From contig JAASSH010000213.1 in NCBI GenBank assembly GCA_021767985.1, positions 1 through 5,023 on the forward strand: a stretch of DNA of 5,023 bases, given 5' to 3'. Positions within the stretch are counted from its first letter, which is position 1. Every line of letters begins with the position of its first letter. Below are positions 1-5,023 of the stretch, one piece after another. The notes under the pieces are model-generated. The model had not been told where the DNA came from, made no database searches, and saw nothing but the letters and a program-made list of their open reading frames with translations. Source of the stretch: Gammaproteobacteria bacterium. Its GTDB lineage: Bacteria > Pseudomonadota > Gammaproteobacteria > GCA-001735895. Made by a program: the position numbers and the translations under genes.

Positions 1-163
1 GCACGCTCATCGCGTAGAGTACCCGTCGATGCACGGGCTTGAGACCATCGCGCACGTCCGGCAAGGCGCGCCCGACGATAACGCTCATCGCGTATTCGAG
101 ATACGACTGGCGCATCTCGTCTTCTAGATTGACAGGAAAAACTTCTTTGGCGATATCAGCCAT
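1..163 (-). CDS. gyrA: DNA gyrase subunit A, N-terminal fragment
   Basis: This is the start of the A subunit of DNA gyrase, the type II topoisomerase that introduces negative supercoils. Reading leftward from an ATG at 163-161, the translation begins [20 protein letters not shown] and continues through [20 protein letters not shown] to [13 protein letters not shown] at the window edge. These are hallmark GyrA N-terminal blocks. Only 54 codons are present of a protein usually near 850-900 residues. The quinolone-resistance region and the active-site tyrosine therefore lie outside the window and cannot be assessed. The Shine-Dalgarno sequence is poor: the leader just before the ATG is pyrimidine-rich, with only a TTGAG well upstream. 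The gene is divergent from mtaD across a 227-bp region that holds its probable promoter. The identification is near certain. Confidence 0.97.
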   Translation of the reverse strand, partial: MADIAKEVFPVNLEDEMRQSYLEYAMSVIVGRALPDVRDGLKPVHRRVLYAMSV

Positions 164-189
164 AAAACTGGAAACTCAACGGTAAGAAA

Positions 190-278
190 TGACGCAGGAT
201 TGATTTATTTTCGATCTGCGCGATTTTATCACAGACCGCGGGGTGAACACTACCGATAAGATCGCCTCTCCTGCGTCA
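190..278. repeat. 10-bp inverted repeat flanking the gyrA promoter
   Basis: TGACGCAGGA at 190-199 is the exact reverse complement of TCCTGCGTCA at 269-278. The arm centres are 79 bp apart, and the midpoint (about 234) falls on the upstream edge of the gyrA extended -10 element. Only the left arm would lie in the gyrA transcript, so an RNA hairpin in that mRNA is unlikely. A pair of protein-binding half sites is possible but unproven. The repeat itself is certain; any function is inference. Confidence 0.4.
223..231 (-). promoter_or_regulatory. Extended -10 promoter candidate for gyrA
   Basis: On the minus strand this reads TGATAAAAT: a TG, one base, then TAAAAT, which matches the TATAAT consensus at five of six positions. 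No good -35 hexamer lies 16-18 bp upstream, as is usual for extended -10 promoters. The bases after the hexamer are GC-rich (CGCGC). Transcription would start near 216 and give a leader of about 53 nt before the gyrA ATG. The motif is seen directly; promoter activity is inferred. Confidence 0.55.
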
Positions 279-289
279 AAATAAAAGGA

Positions 290-320
290 TTTACGGGTTT
301 TTGGCGCCTATTTGGATAAT
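290..320 (+). promoter_or_regulatory. Weak sigma70-type promoter candidate for the mtaD operon
   Basis: TTTACG at 290-295 (four of six matches to TTGACA) is followed after a long 19-bp spacer by GATAAT at 315-320 (five of six matches to TATAAT). Transcription would start near 327, leaving a leader of about 64 nt before mtaD. An alternative is GTGACA at 326-331 with a poor -10 near 350. The spacer is longer than optimal, so the assignment is tentative. This is the only sizeable non-coding stretch upstream of the four-gene rightward operon. Confidence 0.35.
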
Positions 321-378
321 TGCCCGTGACACCGCCATGAATGCCGCAATATCCGTTTTAAGTCTCGCTCAAATCTTG

Positions 379-383
379 TAAGG
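379..383 (+). promoter_or_regulatory. Ribosome binding site of mtaD
   Basis: TAAGG ends 7 nt before the ATG at 391. This is a good Shine-Dalgarno match and spacing, and it supports that start codon for mtaD. Confidence 0.65.
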
Positions 384-390
384 TTCGCCT

Positions 391-1710
391 ATGCAGCATC
401 GCTACCAGATCATTCAGCCGGACTGGACCGTCACCGTCAACGCGGGGTTCGAGGTATTGCGCGATTTCGCCGTGGTGGTCGAAGATAATCGTATTCAGAC
501 ACTGATTGCAAACGATGCCGTCAGCGAGCTTCCGTGTTACTCGCAGGCAGAGATTATCCCTCTGCCGGGCTGTGTCCTGATGCCCGGTTTGGTCAATGCG
601 CACACCCACGCCTCGATGAGCCTGTTTCGCGGACTGGCCGACGATCTTCCGTTAATGGAATGGCTGACCGACCATATCTGGCCCGCCGAGGCGCGCTGGG
701 TCGACCCCGAGTTCACCGTCGATGGATTCAGGCTGGCTGCGGCCGAGATGATACGTTCCGGCACGACCTGCCTCAGCGATATGTATTACTTTCCCGACGA
801 GGCCGCCCGTTGTTCCCAGGACATCGGCATGCGCAGCGTCATCGGCCTGATCGTGCTCGATTTCCCTAGCGTTTGGGCGCAGGATGCCGACGAGTACCTG
901 CACAAGGCGCTGGCGGTACACGACGAAATACGCGAAATGCCGCTGGTCAGCAGCGCTTTCGCGCCACATGCACCCTACACGGTCTCGGACGAACCGTTGC
1001 GGCAGATCGCGATGTACAGCAGCGAACTCGATTTACCGGTGCATATGCACGTGCATGAAACCGCATCGGAAGTAGCGCAAGCGCTGCAGAAAACCGGCCA
1101 GCGTCCGCTACACCGACTCGATCAGCTCAACCTGCTGAACCCGAACCTGATCGCGGTGCACATGACCGAGCTCGATGAATTCGAAATCGAGCGCGTGGCC
1201 GAAGCCGGTGTCAACGTGGTTCACTGCCCCGAATCCAACCTGAAACTGGGTAGCGGCATCTGCCCGGTAACGGCGCTTCACGACCAGGGCGTTAACCTGT
1301 GTCTCGGCACCGATGGCGCGGCCAGCAACAACGATCACGACCTGCTTGGCGAAATGCGTACCGCCTCTATGCTGGCCAAGGGCAGCAGCGGTAACGCCAG
1401 CGCCTGCAACGCTCGCCTCGCGGTAGAAATGGCGACTATCAACGGCGCCCGCGCGCTGGGCATGGCAGACCAGATCGGCAGTATCGAAGTCGGCAAGAAA
1501 GCCGACCTGATCGCGCTCGATCTCGGCAGCCTCAATACCCAGCCGCTGTATGATCCGGTGGCGCAAATCGTTTACGCGGCCAGCAGCCGTCAGGTATCTC
1601 ACGTCTGGATCGACGGGGTGGCGCAGTTGCGGGATTCCGAATTCTGCCATCTGGATAACGACGAACTGCTCGCCACGGCATCCGCCTGGGCGCAGAAAAT
1701 AAAGAGTTGA
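391..1710 (+). CDS. mtaD: 5-methylthioadenosine / S-adenosylhomocysteine deaminase
   Basis: This is a cytosolic metal-dependent amidohydrolase of the TRZ/ATZ type. Family members of this subgroup deaminate 5'-methylthioadenosine to methylthioinosine and often act on S-adenosylhomocysteine. The 439-residue protein has the expected parts. An N-terminal beta-rich segment leads into MPGLVNAHTHASMSLFRGLA with metal ligands H71 and H73. LPVHMHVHETASE supplies ligand H220 and the catalytic glutamate E223. H257 (AVHMTE) and H278 (VVHCPESNLKLGSG) are candidates for the conserved active-site histidine, and D308 in LGTDGAASNN is the last metal ligand. A C-terminal beta sandwich begins near GKKADLIALD. 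The length is normal (about 430-450). The start is supported by TAAGG at 379-383. It is the first gene of the rightward operon and its stop nearly touches ubiG. Synteny with the Pseudomonas mtaD locus favours MTA as substrate; guanine or chlorohydrolase-like activity is less likely. Confidence 0.9.
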   Translation: MQHRYQIIQPDWTVTVNAGFEVLRDFAVVVEDNRIQTLIANDAVSELPCYSQAEIIPLPGCVLMPGLVNAHTHASMSLFRGLADDLPLMEWLTDHIWPAEARWVDPEFTVDGFRLAAAEMIRSGTTCLSDMYYFPDEAARCSQDIGMRSVIGLIVLDFPSVWAQDADEYLHKALAVHDEIREMPLVSSAFAPHAPYTVSDEPLRQIAMYSSELDLPVHMHVHETASEVAQALQKTGQRPLHRLDQLNLLNPNLIAVHMTELDEFEIERVAEAGVNVVHCPESNLKLGSGICPVTALHDQGVNLCLGTDGAASNNDHDLLGEMRTASMLAKGSSGNASACNARLAVEMATINGARALGMADQIGSIEVGKKADLIALDLGSLNTQPLYDPVAQIVYAASSRQVSHVWIDGVAQLRDSEFCHLDNDELLATASAWAQKIKS

Positions 1711-1712
1711 AC

Positions 1713-2423
1713 ATGTCATTGGAAGCAAACGTTGATCCGGCCGAAATCGATAAATTCCAGTCGATTGCGAGCCGCTGGTGGGATCGCGAAAGCGAATTCA
1801 AGCCGCTGCATGATATCAACCCGCTGCGCGTGGCTTATATAGAACGGCAGGCGCAGGGCGTCGCAGGCAAGAAAATTCTCGATGTCGGCTGTGGCGGCGG
1901 CATCCTCGCGGAAGCGCTGGCGCACAAGGGCGCACTGGTTACCGGAATCGACATGGCCGAACTCTCGCTCAAAGTGGCGCAGATGCACCTGCATGAATCC
2001 GGGCTCGAAGTCGATTACCAGCTGTCGACGGTGGAAGACTTCGCGCAGCAAAATGCGGCTCAGTTCGATATCGTAACCTGCCTCGAAATGCTCGAACATG
2101 TGCCCGACCCGGCGTCGATCATCGCATCCGCGAGCCGGTTACTGAAACCCGACGGCATGTTGTGCCTGTCGACGCTGAATCGTAATCCCAAATCCTTCGC
2201 GCTCGCGATACTGGGCGCAGAGTATATTTTACGCATGCTGCCGCGAGGCACCCACGAGTATAAAAAATTCATTAAACCCTCGGAGCTAGCCGCGACGCTG
2301 CGCGCCAACGGCATGCAGCTACGCGATATTACCGGCATCAGCTACAACCCGATCACGAAAAACTACTCGCTGGGTCGCGATATCGATGTCAACTATCTGA
2401 TGACCGCGAGTTTCGATGACTAA
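1713..2423 (+). CDS. ubiG: Ubiquinone biosynthesis O-methyltransferase UbiG
   Basis: UbiG is an S-adenosylmethionine-dependent methyltransferase that carries out both O-methylations of ubiquinone biosynthesis, on the polyprenyl-hydroxyphenol intermediate and on demethylubiquinol. It is a peripheral inner-membrane protein. The 236 residues carry the UbiG block SRWWDRESEFKPLHDINPLR (20-39), SAM motif I LDVGCGGGILAE (56-67), the ribose-binding acidic residue D80 in GIDM, and CLEMLEHVPDP (123-133). STLNRN (153-158) and GAEYILRMLPRGTH (168-181) follow; the latter region is implicated in membrane binding in E. coli UbiG. GISYNPITK and DVNYLM close the protein. I chose ATG 1713 because AAAGAG (1701-1706) sits 6 nt upstream. 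A TTG at 1707 would add two residues and overlap the mtaD stop, but has no spaced ribosome site. Either way translation is probably coupled to mtaD. Confidence 0.96.
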   Translation: MSLEANVDPAEIDKFQSIASRWWDRESEFKPLHDINPLRVAYIERQAQGVAGKKILDVGCGGGILAEALAHKGALVTGIDMAELSLKVAQMHLHESGLEVDYQLSTVEDFAQQNAAQFDIVTCLEMLEHVPDPASIIASASRLLKPDGMLCLSTLNRNPKSFALAILGAEYILRMLPRGTHEYKKFIKPSELAATLRANGMQLRDITGISYNPITKNYSLGRDIDVNYLMTASFDD

Positions 2424-3078
2424 AGCGGTATTGTTCGACCTCGATGGCACTTTGATCGACACCGCACCGGACATGGGTGGCGCGTTGAACAACCTGCTGC
2501 TGGAAGAAAACCTGGAGCCGATACCGATAGAACGCATTCGACCCTATGTCTCGCAGGGCGGCCTGGTGCTGACCCGGCTGGGATTTGGCGGCAAGGTTCC
2601 CGAGTCCGCAATCGAGCCCCTGCGGCAGCGCTTCCTGGATCATTACCGCGAGATCGTCGCCAACGATTCCAGGCTGTTCGATGGCTACGAGGGAATTCTC
2701 GACGAACTCGAGACGCGTTCCATCCCCTGGGGTATCGTAACCAATAAGCCCGAATGGCTGACGCACCCATTGTTGCAGCAGCTGGGCCTGGCCGAGCGCA
2801 GCGGCGTCGTCATCGGCGGCGATACCCTGGAACATCGTAAGCCGCACCCGCTGCCGCTGCAGGTCGCGGCTGAACGCCTCGGCGTGAGCAGCGAACAATG
2901 CCTGTACGTCGGTGACGACGAGCGCGATATCGTTGCCGGCAGGGCGGCAAACATGAAGACCCTGATCGCGGCCTACGGCTATATCGAGCACGGCACCGAT
3001 ATCGAGGGCTGGGGCGCCGATGGCGTGATAGACAGCCCCGGCGAACTTTTACAGCATCCCTTGATGGCCCGGACATGA
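2416..3078 (+). CDS. mupP: HAD-family phosphatase, probable N-acetylmuramic acid 6-phosphate phosphatase MupP
   Basis: This is a haloacid dehalogenase-superfamily phosphatase of the phosphoglycolate-phosphatase-like group. HAD motifs are complete: nucleophile D8 and acid/base D10 in FDLDGTLIDT, T109 in VTNKP, K142 in HRKPHP, and D167/D168 with D171 in VGDDERD. The alpha-helical cap lies between motifs I and II (about residues 15-80). By homologue recall, SRLFDG, WGIVTNKP, QQLGLAERS, YGYI and WGAD resemble Pseudomonas MupP, and the position directly after ubiG is the same. MupP removes phosphate from MurNAc-6-phosphate so that MurNAc can re-enter UDP-MurNAc synthesis through AmgK and MurU, a cytosolic peptidoglycan recycling route. 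The ATG lies inside the ubiG end (8-bp overlap, start 8 bases before the stop ends), which implies translational coupling. A true phosphoglycolate phosphatase (Gph) is the main alternative. HAD class is certain; the substrate is inferred. Confidence 0.85.
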   Translation: MTKAVLFDLDGTLIDTAPDMGGALNNLLLEENLEPIPIERIRPYVSQGGLVLTRLGFGGKVPESAIEPLRQRFLDHYREIVANDSRLFDGYEGILDELETRSIPWGIVTNKPEWLTHPLLQQLGLAERSGVVIGGDTLEHRKPHPLPLQVAAERLGVSSEQCLYVGDDERDIVAGRAANMKTLIAAYGYIEHGTDIEGWGADGVIDSPGELLQHPLMART

Positions 3079-3812
3079 CCCGTATACCCGATAATTTCAG
3101 CGCCGCGTCCGATTTGCTGAAAGACAAGACAGTGTTGGTAACCGGCGCGACCGGCGGCTTTGGCAAACCACTGTCGCTGGCGCTGGCGCAACATGGTGCT
3201 ACCGTAATTTTACTGGCGCGCAACCTGCGCATGGTAGAAGCGCTTTACGACGAAATCGACCTGGCCGGCTACCCGACACCGGCGATCTACCCGATGAACC
3301 TGGAGGGAGCCAGCGAGCATGACTACGGCGAACTTGCGGCGAACATCGAGTCACAGCTCGGGCAGCTGGATGGATTGATCCACTGCGCTGCCATCCTCGG
3401 AGCGCCCACGGTATTCGCCCAGAGCGATGCGGAAACCTGGTACCAGGTTCACCAGGTGAACCTGCATGCACCCTATTTACTGACCCGCGCCTGCCTGCCG
3501 CTGATGAGCCGTTCCGAGCACGCCTCGATACTGTTCATGATCGACGACAAGCCCGGGGCCTACTGGGACGCCTACCAGGTCAGCAAGCAGGGACTCGCGG
3601 CCATGGCCGAGCTGCTGGCACAGGAGTATGACGGCAGTAACTTGCGGGTAAACTGTTTCAATCCGGGCAAGACGCGCACCAGCCTGCAGTTGCGCGCCTA
3701 CCCGGCCGCGGACGAAAACGAAAGTTTGCCGTCGCCGCAGGATCATATCGATACCTTCCTGTACCTGATGAGCGATGTCTCGACCGAGAACGGCGAAATT
3801 TTCACCGCTTAA
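3075..3812 (+). CDS. YciK-like short-chain dehydrogenase/reductase lacking the usual catalytic serine
   Basis: This 245-residue Rossmann-fold protein belongs to the classical SDR superfamily and most resembles the YciK oxidoreductases, whose substrate is not established. The cofactor motif TGATGGFG is at 23-30, and R49 in LLARN suggests NADP(H). The usual NNAG/HNAG block reads HCAA (103-106). N129 (QVNLHAPY), Y167 and K171 (YQVSK) of the catalytic tetrad are present, as is NPGKTRT (196-202). The stretch that in E. coli YciK carries SSS before the Tyr reads FMIDDKPG here and is about three residues shorter. The catalytic Ser position, 13 residues before Tyr in typical members, therefore aligns with Asp (about D157). 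The C-terminus stops at GEIFTA, without the longer tail of E. coli YciK. The start overlaps the mupP stop as ATGA, the last tight link of the operon. Reduced or altered catalysis is possible. Confidence 0.87.
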   Translation: MTRIPDNFSAASDLLKDKTVLVTGATGGFGKPLSLALAQHGATVILLARNLRMVEALYDEIDLAGYPTPAIYPMNLEGASEHDYGELAANIESQLGQLDGLIHCAAILGAPTVFAQSDAETWYQVHQVNLHAPYLLTRACLPLMSRSEHASILFMIDDKPGAYWDAYQVSKQGLAAMAELLAQEYDGSNLRVNCFNPGKTRTSLQLRAYPAADENESLPSPQDHIDTFLYLMSDVSTENGEIFTA

Positions 3813-3830
3813 CTCCGGTTAGCCGTTCGA

Positions 3831-4499
3831 TTAGAAGCGGATGAACACCGCGGTCAAAGAGTATCGGTACAGCAGATTCAGGAAGATGAAGAGTACGACT
3901 CGCTGGTACAGATTGATCAGTTCACGGCGCCAGCCGACCCGATCCTCGGGCTGATTCCACAGGTATGACGAGACAAACCTGCCCGGCTCGCCGGTCTCGG
4001 TAGACGCCATCGACGCGCGATACTCGTTGCTGGCCTCCGGGTGAGATGCGAGGCCATTGACGATGTATCCCAGGTATTCCTCCGTCGGTTTCAGATTCGG
4101 CGTGGAACGGTTGGTCTGGTAGAAGTAAACTCTTTCGCCATCCTGCTCGACCCAGGTACGGCGGTAGCGGTTGATAATCGGCACCGCTTCGTAGAAATCC
4201 ATGCGCGCGGCGTCTCGCGCCGAGAGCGTGTAGAGGAATCCGTGCACCGCTTCGCCGGCGGCGGGTTCGGCCGAGGCATAGCCGCAGCCGATCCAGGGGG
4301 AAGGATGATCGAAGCGCAGACCATGATCTCTCAGGGTGAACGGCTTCATCGCGAACGGTCGGATTCGGCGTTCACTCATGATCGATTCACTCAGATTTGC
4401 ACCAAACGCCAGGTACTGCACGCGTTCCTTGCCGTGACCAAACAGGCGCCTGATGTTGCAGATTTCGAAGAGCAGTCGCCAGACAATATATCGCAGCAT
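3831..4499 (-). CDS. Gamma-glutamylcyclotransferase-like protein with hydrophobic C-terminal tail
   Basis: The core matches the GGCT/AIG2-like fold, whose members cyclise gamma-glutamyl groups to 5-oxoproline or act on gamma-glutamylamines. YLAFGANLS (29-37) is the family's substrate-binding Y-F-A-Y-G-S-N-L loop in variant form. GEAVHGFLYTLS (82-93) is the core strand, and E104 in RMDFYEAV is in the place of the catalytic glutamate. YRRTWV and PTEEYLGYIVNG follow as usual. Beyond the core, residues 199-220 (YQRVVLFIFLNLLY and on) are strongly hydrophobic and could anchor the protein in the membrane. The start is uncertain. ATG 4499 has no visible ribosome site and adds an LIRF-rich 26-residue leader. 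GTG 4421, preceded by AAGGAA at 4430-4425, would begin the protein right at the GGCT motif as in many family members. It lies downstream of dnaE on the same strand and converges on the SDR with an 18-bp gap. The substrate is unknown. Confidence 0.78.
   Translation of the reverse strand: MLRYIVWRLLFEICNIRRLFGHGKERVQYLAFGANLSESIMSERRIRPFAMKPFTLRDHGLRFDHPSPWIGCGYASAEPAAGEAVHGFLYTLSARDAARMDFYEAVPIINRYRRTWVEQDGERVYFYQTNRSTPNLKPTEEYLGYIVNGLASHPEASNEYRASMASTETGEPGRFVSSYLWNQPEDRVGWRRELINLYQRVVLFIFLNLLYRYSLTAVFIRF
4425..4430 (-). promoter_or_regulatory. Shine-Dalgarno candidate for an alternative GTG start at 4421
   Basis: On the minus strand AAGGAA sits 3 nt before GTG 4421-4419 (5 nt if only AAGG pairs). 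It is a better ribosome site than anything before ATG 4499. If used, the cyclotransferase-like protein would be 196 residues and start MQYLAFGANL, which fits the family's usual N-terminus. The spacing is slightly short, so this is a candidate rather than a decision. Confidence 0.4.
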
Positions 4500-4546
4500 A
4501 TCAAACGCGGGTGATGATCCAGGCCGGCACGATACTGCGATATATT
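4485..4546. repeat. 12-bp perfect inverted repeat across the start of the cyclotransferase-like gene
   Basis: AATATATCGCAG at 4485-4496 is the exact reverse complement of CTGCGATATATT at 4535-4546. TATC (4499-4502) and GATA (4531-4534) extend the stem inward by 4 bp after a 2-nt bulge. In leftward transcripts the stem would enclose most of the dnaE-to-cyclotransferase gap, with ATG 4499 at the base of the loop and codons 2-5 in the 3' arm. The arms are AT-rich and no T-tract follows, so it is not a typical intrinsic terminator. It could control translation, or be the remnant of a small palindromic element. Confidence 0.5.
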
Positions 4547-4577
4547 TTCCCGGTCAATCCGCAGCGGATCGCATCGC

Positions 4578-5023
4578 TTACTGGTACTCGAAGTAGTACT
4601 CGGACTGATCGAGACAGCGCTGCAAAGCGAGCAAGCACTGCTCGTCGGGTTTCAGCGACCAGCTGCCGTTGGTGCGCAGTTGATACTGATAGCCTTCGCG
4701 GCACATGTGAAACACCACCGGCATGGCGTCGCTATAGCGGTAGCCGTCGAGTACGCCAATGATTTCGTCTACCTGGTCGCCGGCGTGCCCGTTCAGCGTG
4801 ATATGCAGGGCGCGCGCGTTAGCCGCACGGTAGTCGTCGAGCAGCTGCACCCTGGCGGCGCGCAGCTTGATGCCGTTGTTGAAATCGTCGTAAGCGATGC
4901 CGCCATCGACGACCCAGACCAGGTCCTTTTGCACGATCGGTTCTATTTGCGCCAGCAGGTCGGGCAACACGCGCACGTCTACCCTGCCACTGCGATCATC
5001 CCGCGTCACGAAAGCTTCGCGGC
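4578..5023 (-). CDS. dnaE: DNA polymerase III subunit alpha, C-terminal fragment
   Basis: This is the C-terminal end of the replicative polymerase catalytic subunit. The frame is open through the right edge, reading REAFVTRDDRSGRVDVRVLP, which corresponds to the MAFxTLDDRTGR...V block of the DnaE OB-fold. KDLVWVVDGGIAYDDFNNGI followed by KLRAARV matches the E. coli [20 protein letters not shown]...KMTAREV segment. AANARALHITL parallels KYARGLAISL, and the last 80 or so residues, including GSWSLKPDEQCLLALQ, correspond to the C-terminal domain that in E. coli binds tau. About 148 codons are visible of a protein near 1,150 residues; the polymerase and PHP domains are outside. A GTG at 5009 is only an internal codon. 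The next gene on the strand is the cyclotransferase-like protein, 78 bp or 156 bp away depending on its start. The identification rests on recalled alignment, not a search. Confidence 0.88.
   Translation of the reverse strand, partial: REAFVTRDDRSGRVDVRVLPDLLAQIEPIVQKDLVWVVDGGIAYDDFNNGIKLRAARVQLLDDYRAANARALHITLNGHAGDQVDEIIGVLDGYRYSDAMPVVFHMCREGYQYQLRTNGSWSLKPDEQCLLALQRCLDQSEYYFEYQ

Noticed and set aside
3..94. 14-bp exact direct repeat ACGCTCATCGCGTA at 3-16 and 81-94
   Set aside because: It lies in frame within gyrA and encodes the naturally recurring YAMSV segment twice, so protein sequence explains it.
293..327. Short inverted repeat ACGGG / CCCGT upstream of mtaD
   Set aside because: It has only 5 bp per arm and is expected by chance in this composition.
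1108..1728. Long open frame on the minus strand, opposite mtaD
   Set aside because: It is antisense to the well-supported amidohydrolase, shows no recognisable motif, and is expected from GC-rich codon structure.
2389..2991. 200-codon open frame on the minus strand, opposite mupP
   Set aside because: It is a shadow of a gene with complete HAD motifs and has no domain or ribosome site of its own.
3805..3840. Possible bidirectional terminator: CCGCTT (3805-3810) paired with AAGCGG (3835-3840)
   Set aside because: The stem is only 6 bp with a 24-nt loop and no T-tract on either side, so it is not convincing as an intrinsic terminator.
4041..4514. 157-codon open frame on the plus strand, opposite the cyclotransferase-like gene
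   Set aside because: The minus-strand frame has clear GGCT motifs, whereas this one shows none and would converge awkwardly with dnaE.
4578..5009. Separate 143-residue hypothetical gene starting at GTG 5009
   Set aside because: The frame stays open to the window edge and the residues before the GTG continue the DnaE OB-fold block, so it is the end of dnaE rather than an independent gene.

Overview
The window looks like ordinary chromosomal core DNA of a gammaproteobacterium. The evidence is a GyrA N-terminus of the gammaproteobacterial type, a UbiG (ubiquinone) methyltransferase, and the gene order gyrA (divergent), mtaD, ubiG, mupP, yciK-like SDR. From memory, this order matches the Pseudomonas neighbourhood gyrA-mtnA-mtaD-ubiG-mupP-SDR, but without mtnA. 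GC content is moderately high and codon use looks even across genes. I see no mobile element, CRISPR array, tRNA, rRNA or prophage signature. Genus cannot be assigned from this sequence.

Layout. Bases 1-163 (minus) are the first 54 codons of gyrA. Bases 164-390 are a divergent intergenic region with a good extended -10 promoter candidate for gyrA, a weaker candidate for the rightward operon, and a 10-bp inverted repeat centred on the gyrA promoter. Bases 391-3812 (plus) are four tightly packed genes that overlap or nearly touch: mtaD (methylthioadenosine/SAH deaminase), ubiG, a HAD phosphatase best read as MupP, and a YciK-like short-chain dehydrogenase. This operon meets a leftward pair after an 18-bp convergent gap. 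The pair is a gamma-glutamylcyclotransferase-like protein with a hydrophobic C-terminal tail (3831-4499) and the C-terminal end of dnaE, the DNA polymerase III alpha subunit (4578-5023, running off the right edge).

The rightward genes share housekeeping themes rather than one pathway. MtaD and UbiG both relate to S-adenosylmethionine use: UbiG produces SAH, and MtaD-type enzymes can deaminate MTA and SAH. MupP belongs to peptidoglycan (MurNAc) recycling. The SDR has no assigned substrate.

I found no convincing undescribed multi-gene system. The points most worth a second look are the SDR lacking the catalytic serine, the cyclotransferase-like protein with a hydrophobic tail and ambiguous start, a 12-bp perfect inverted repeat straddling that start, the inverted repeat around the gyrA promoter, and the absence of mtnA next to mtaD.
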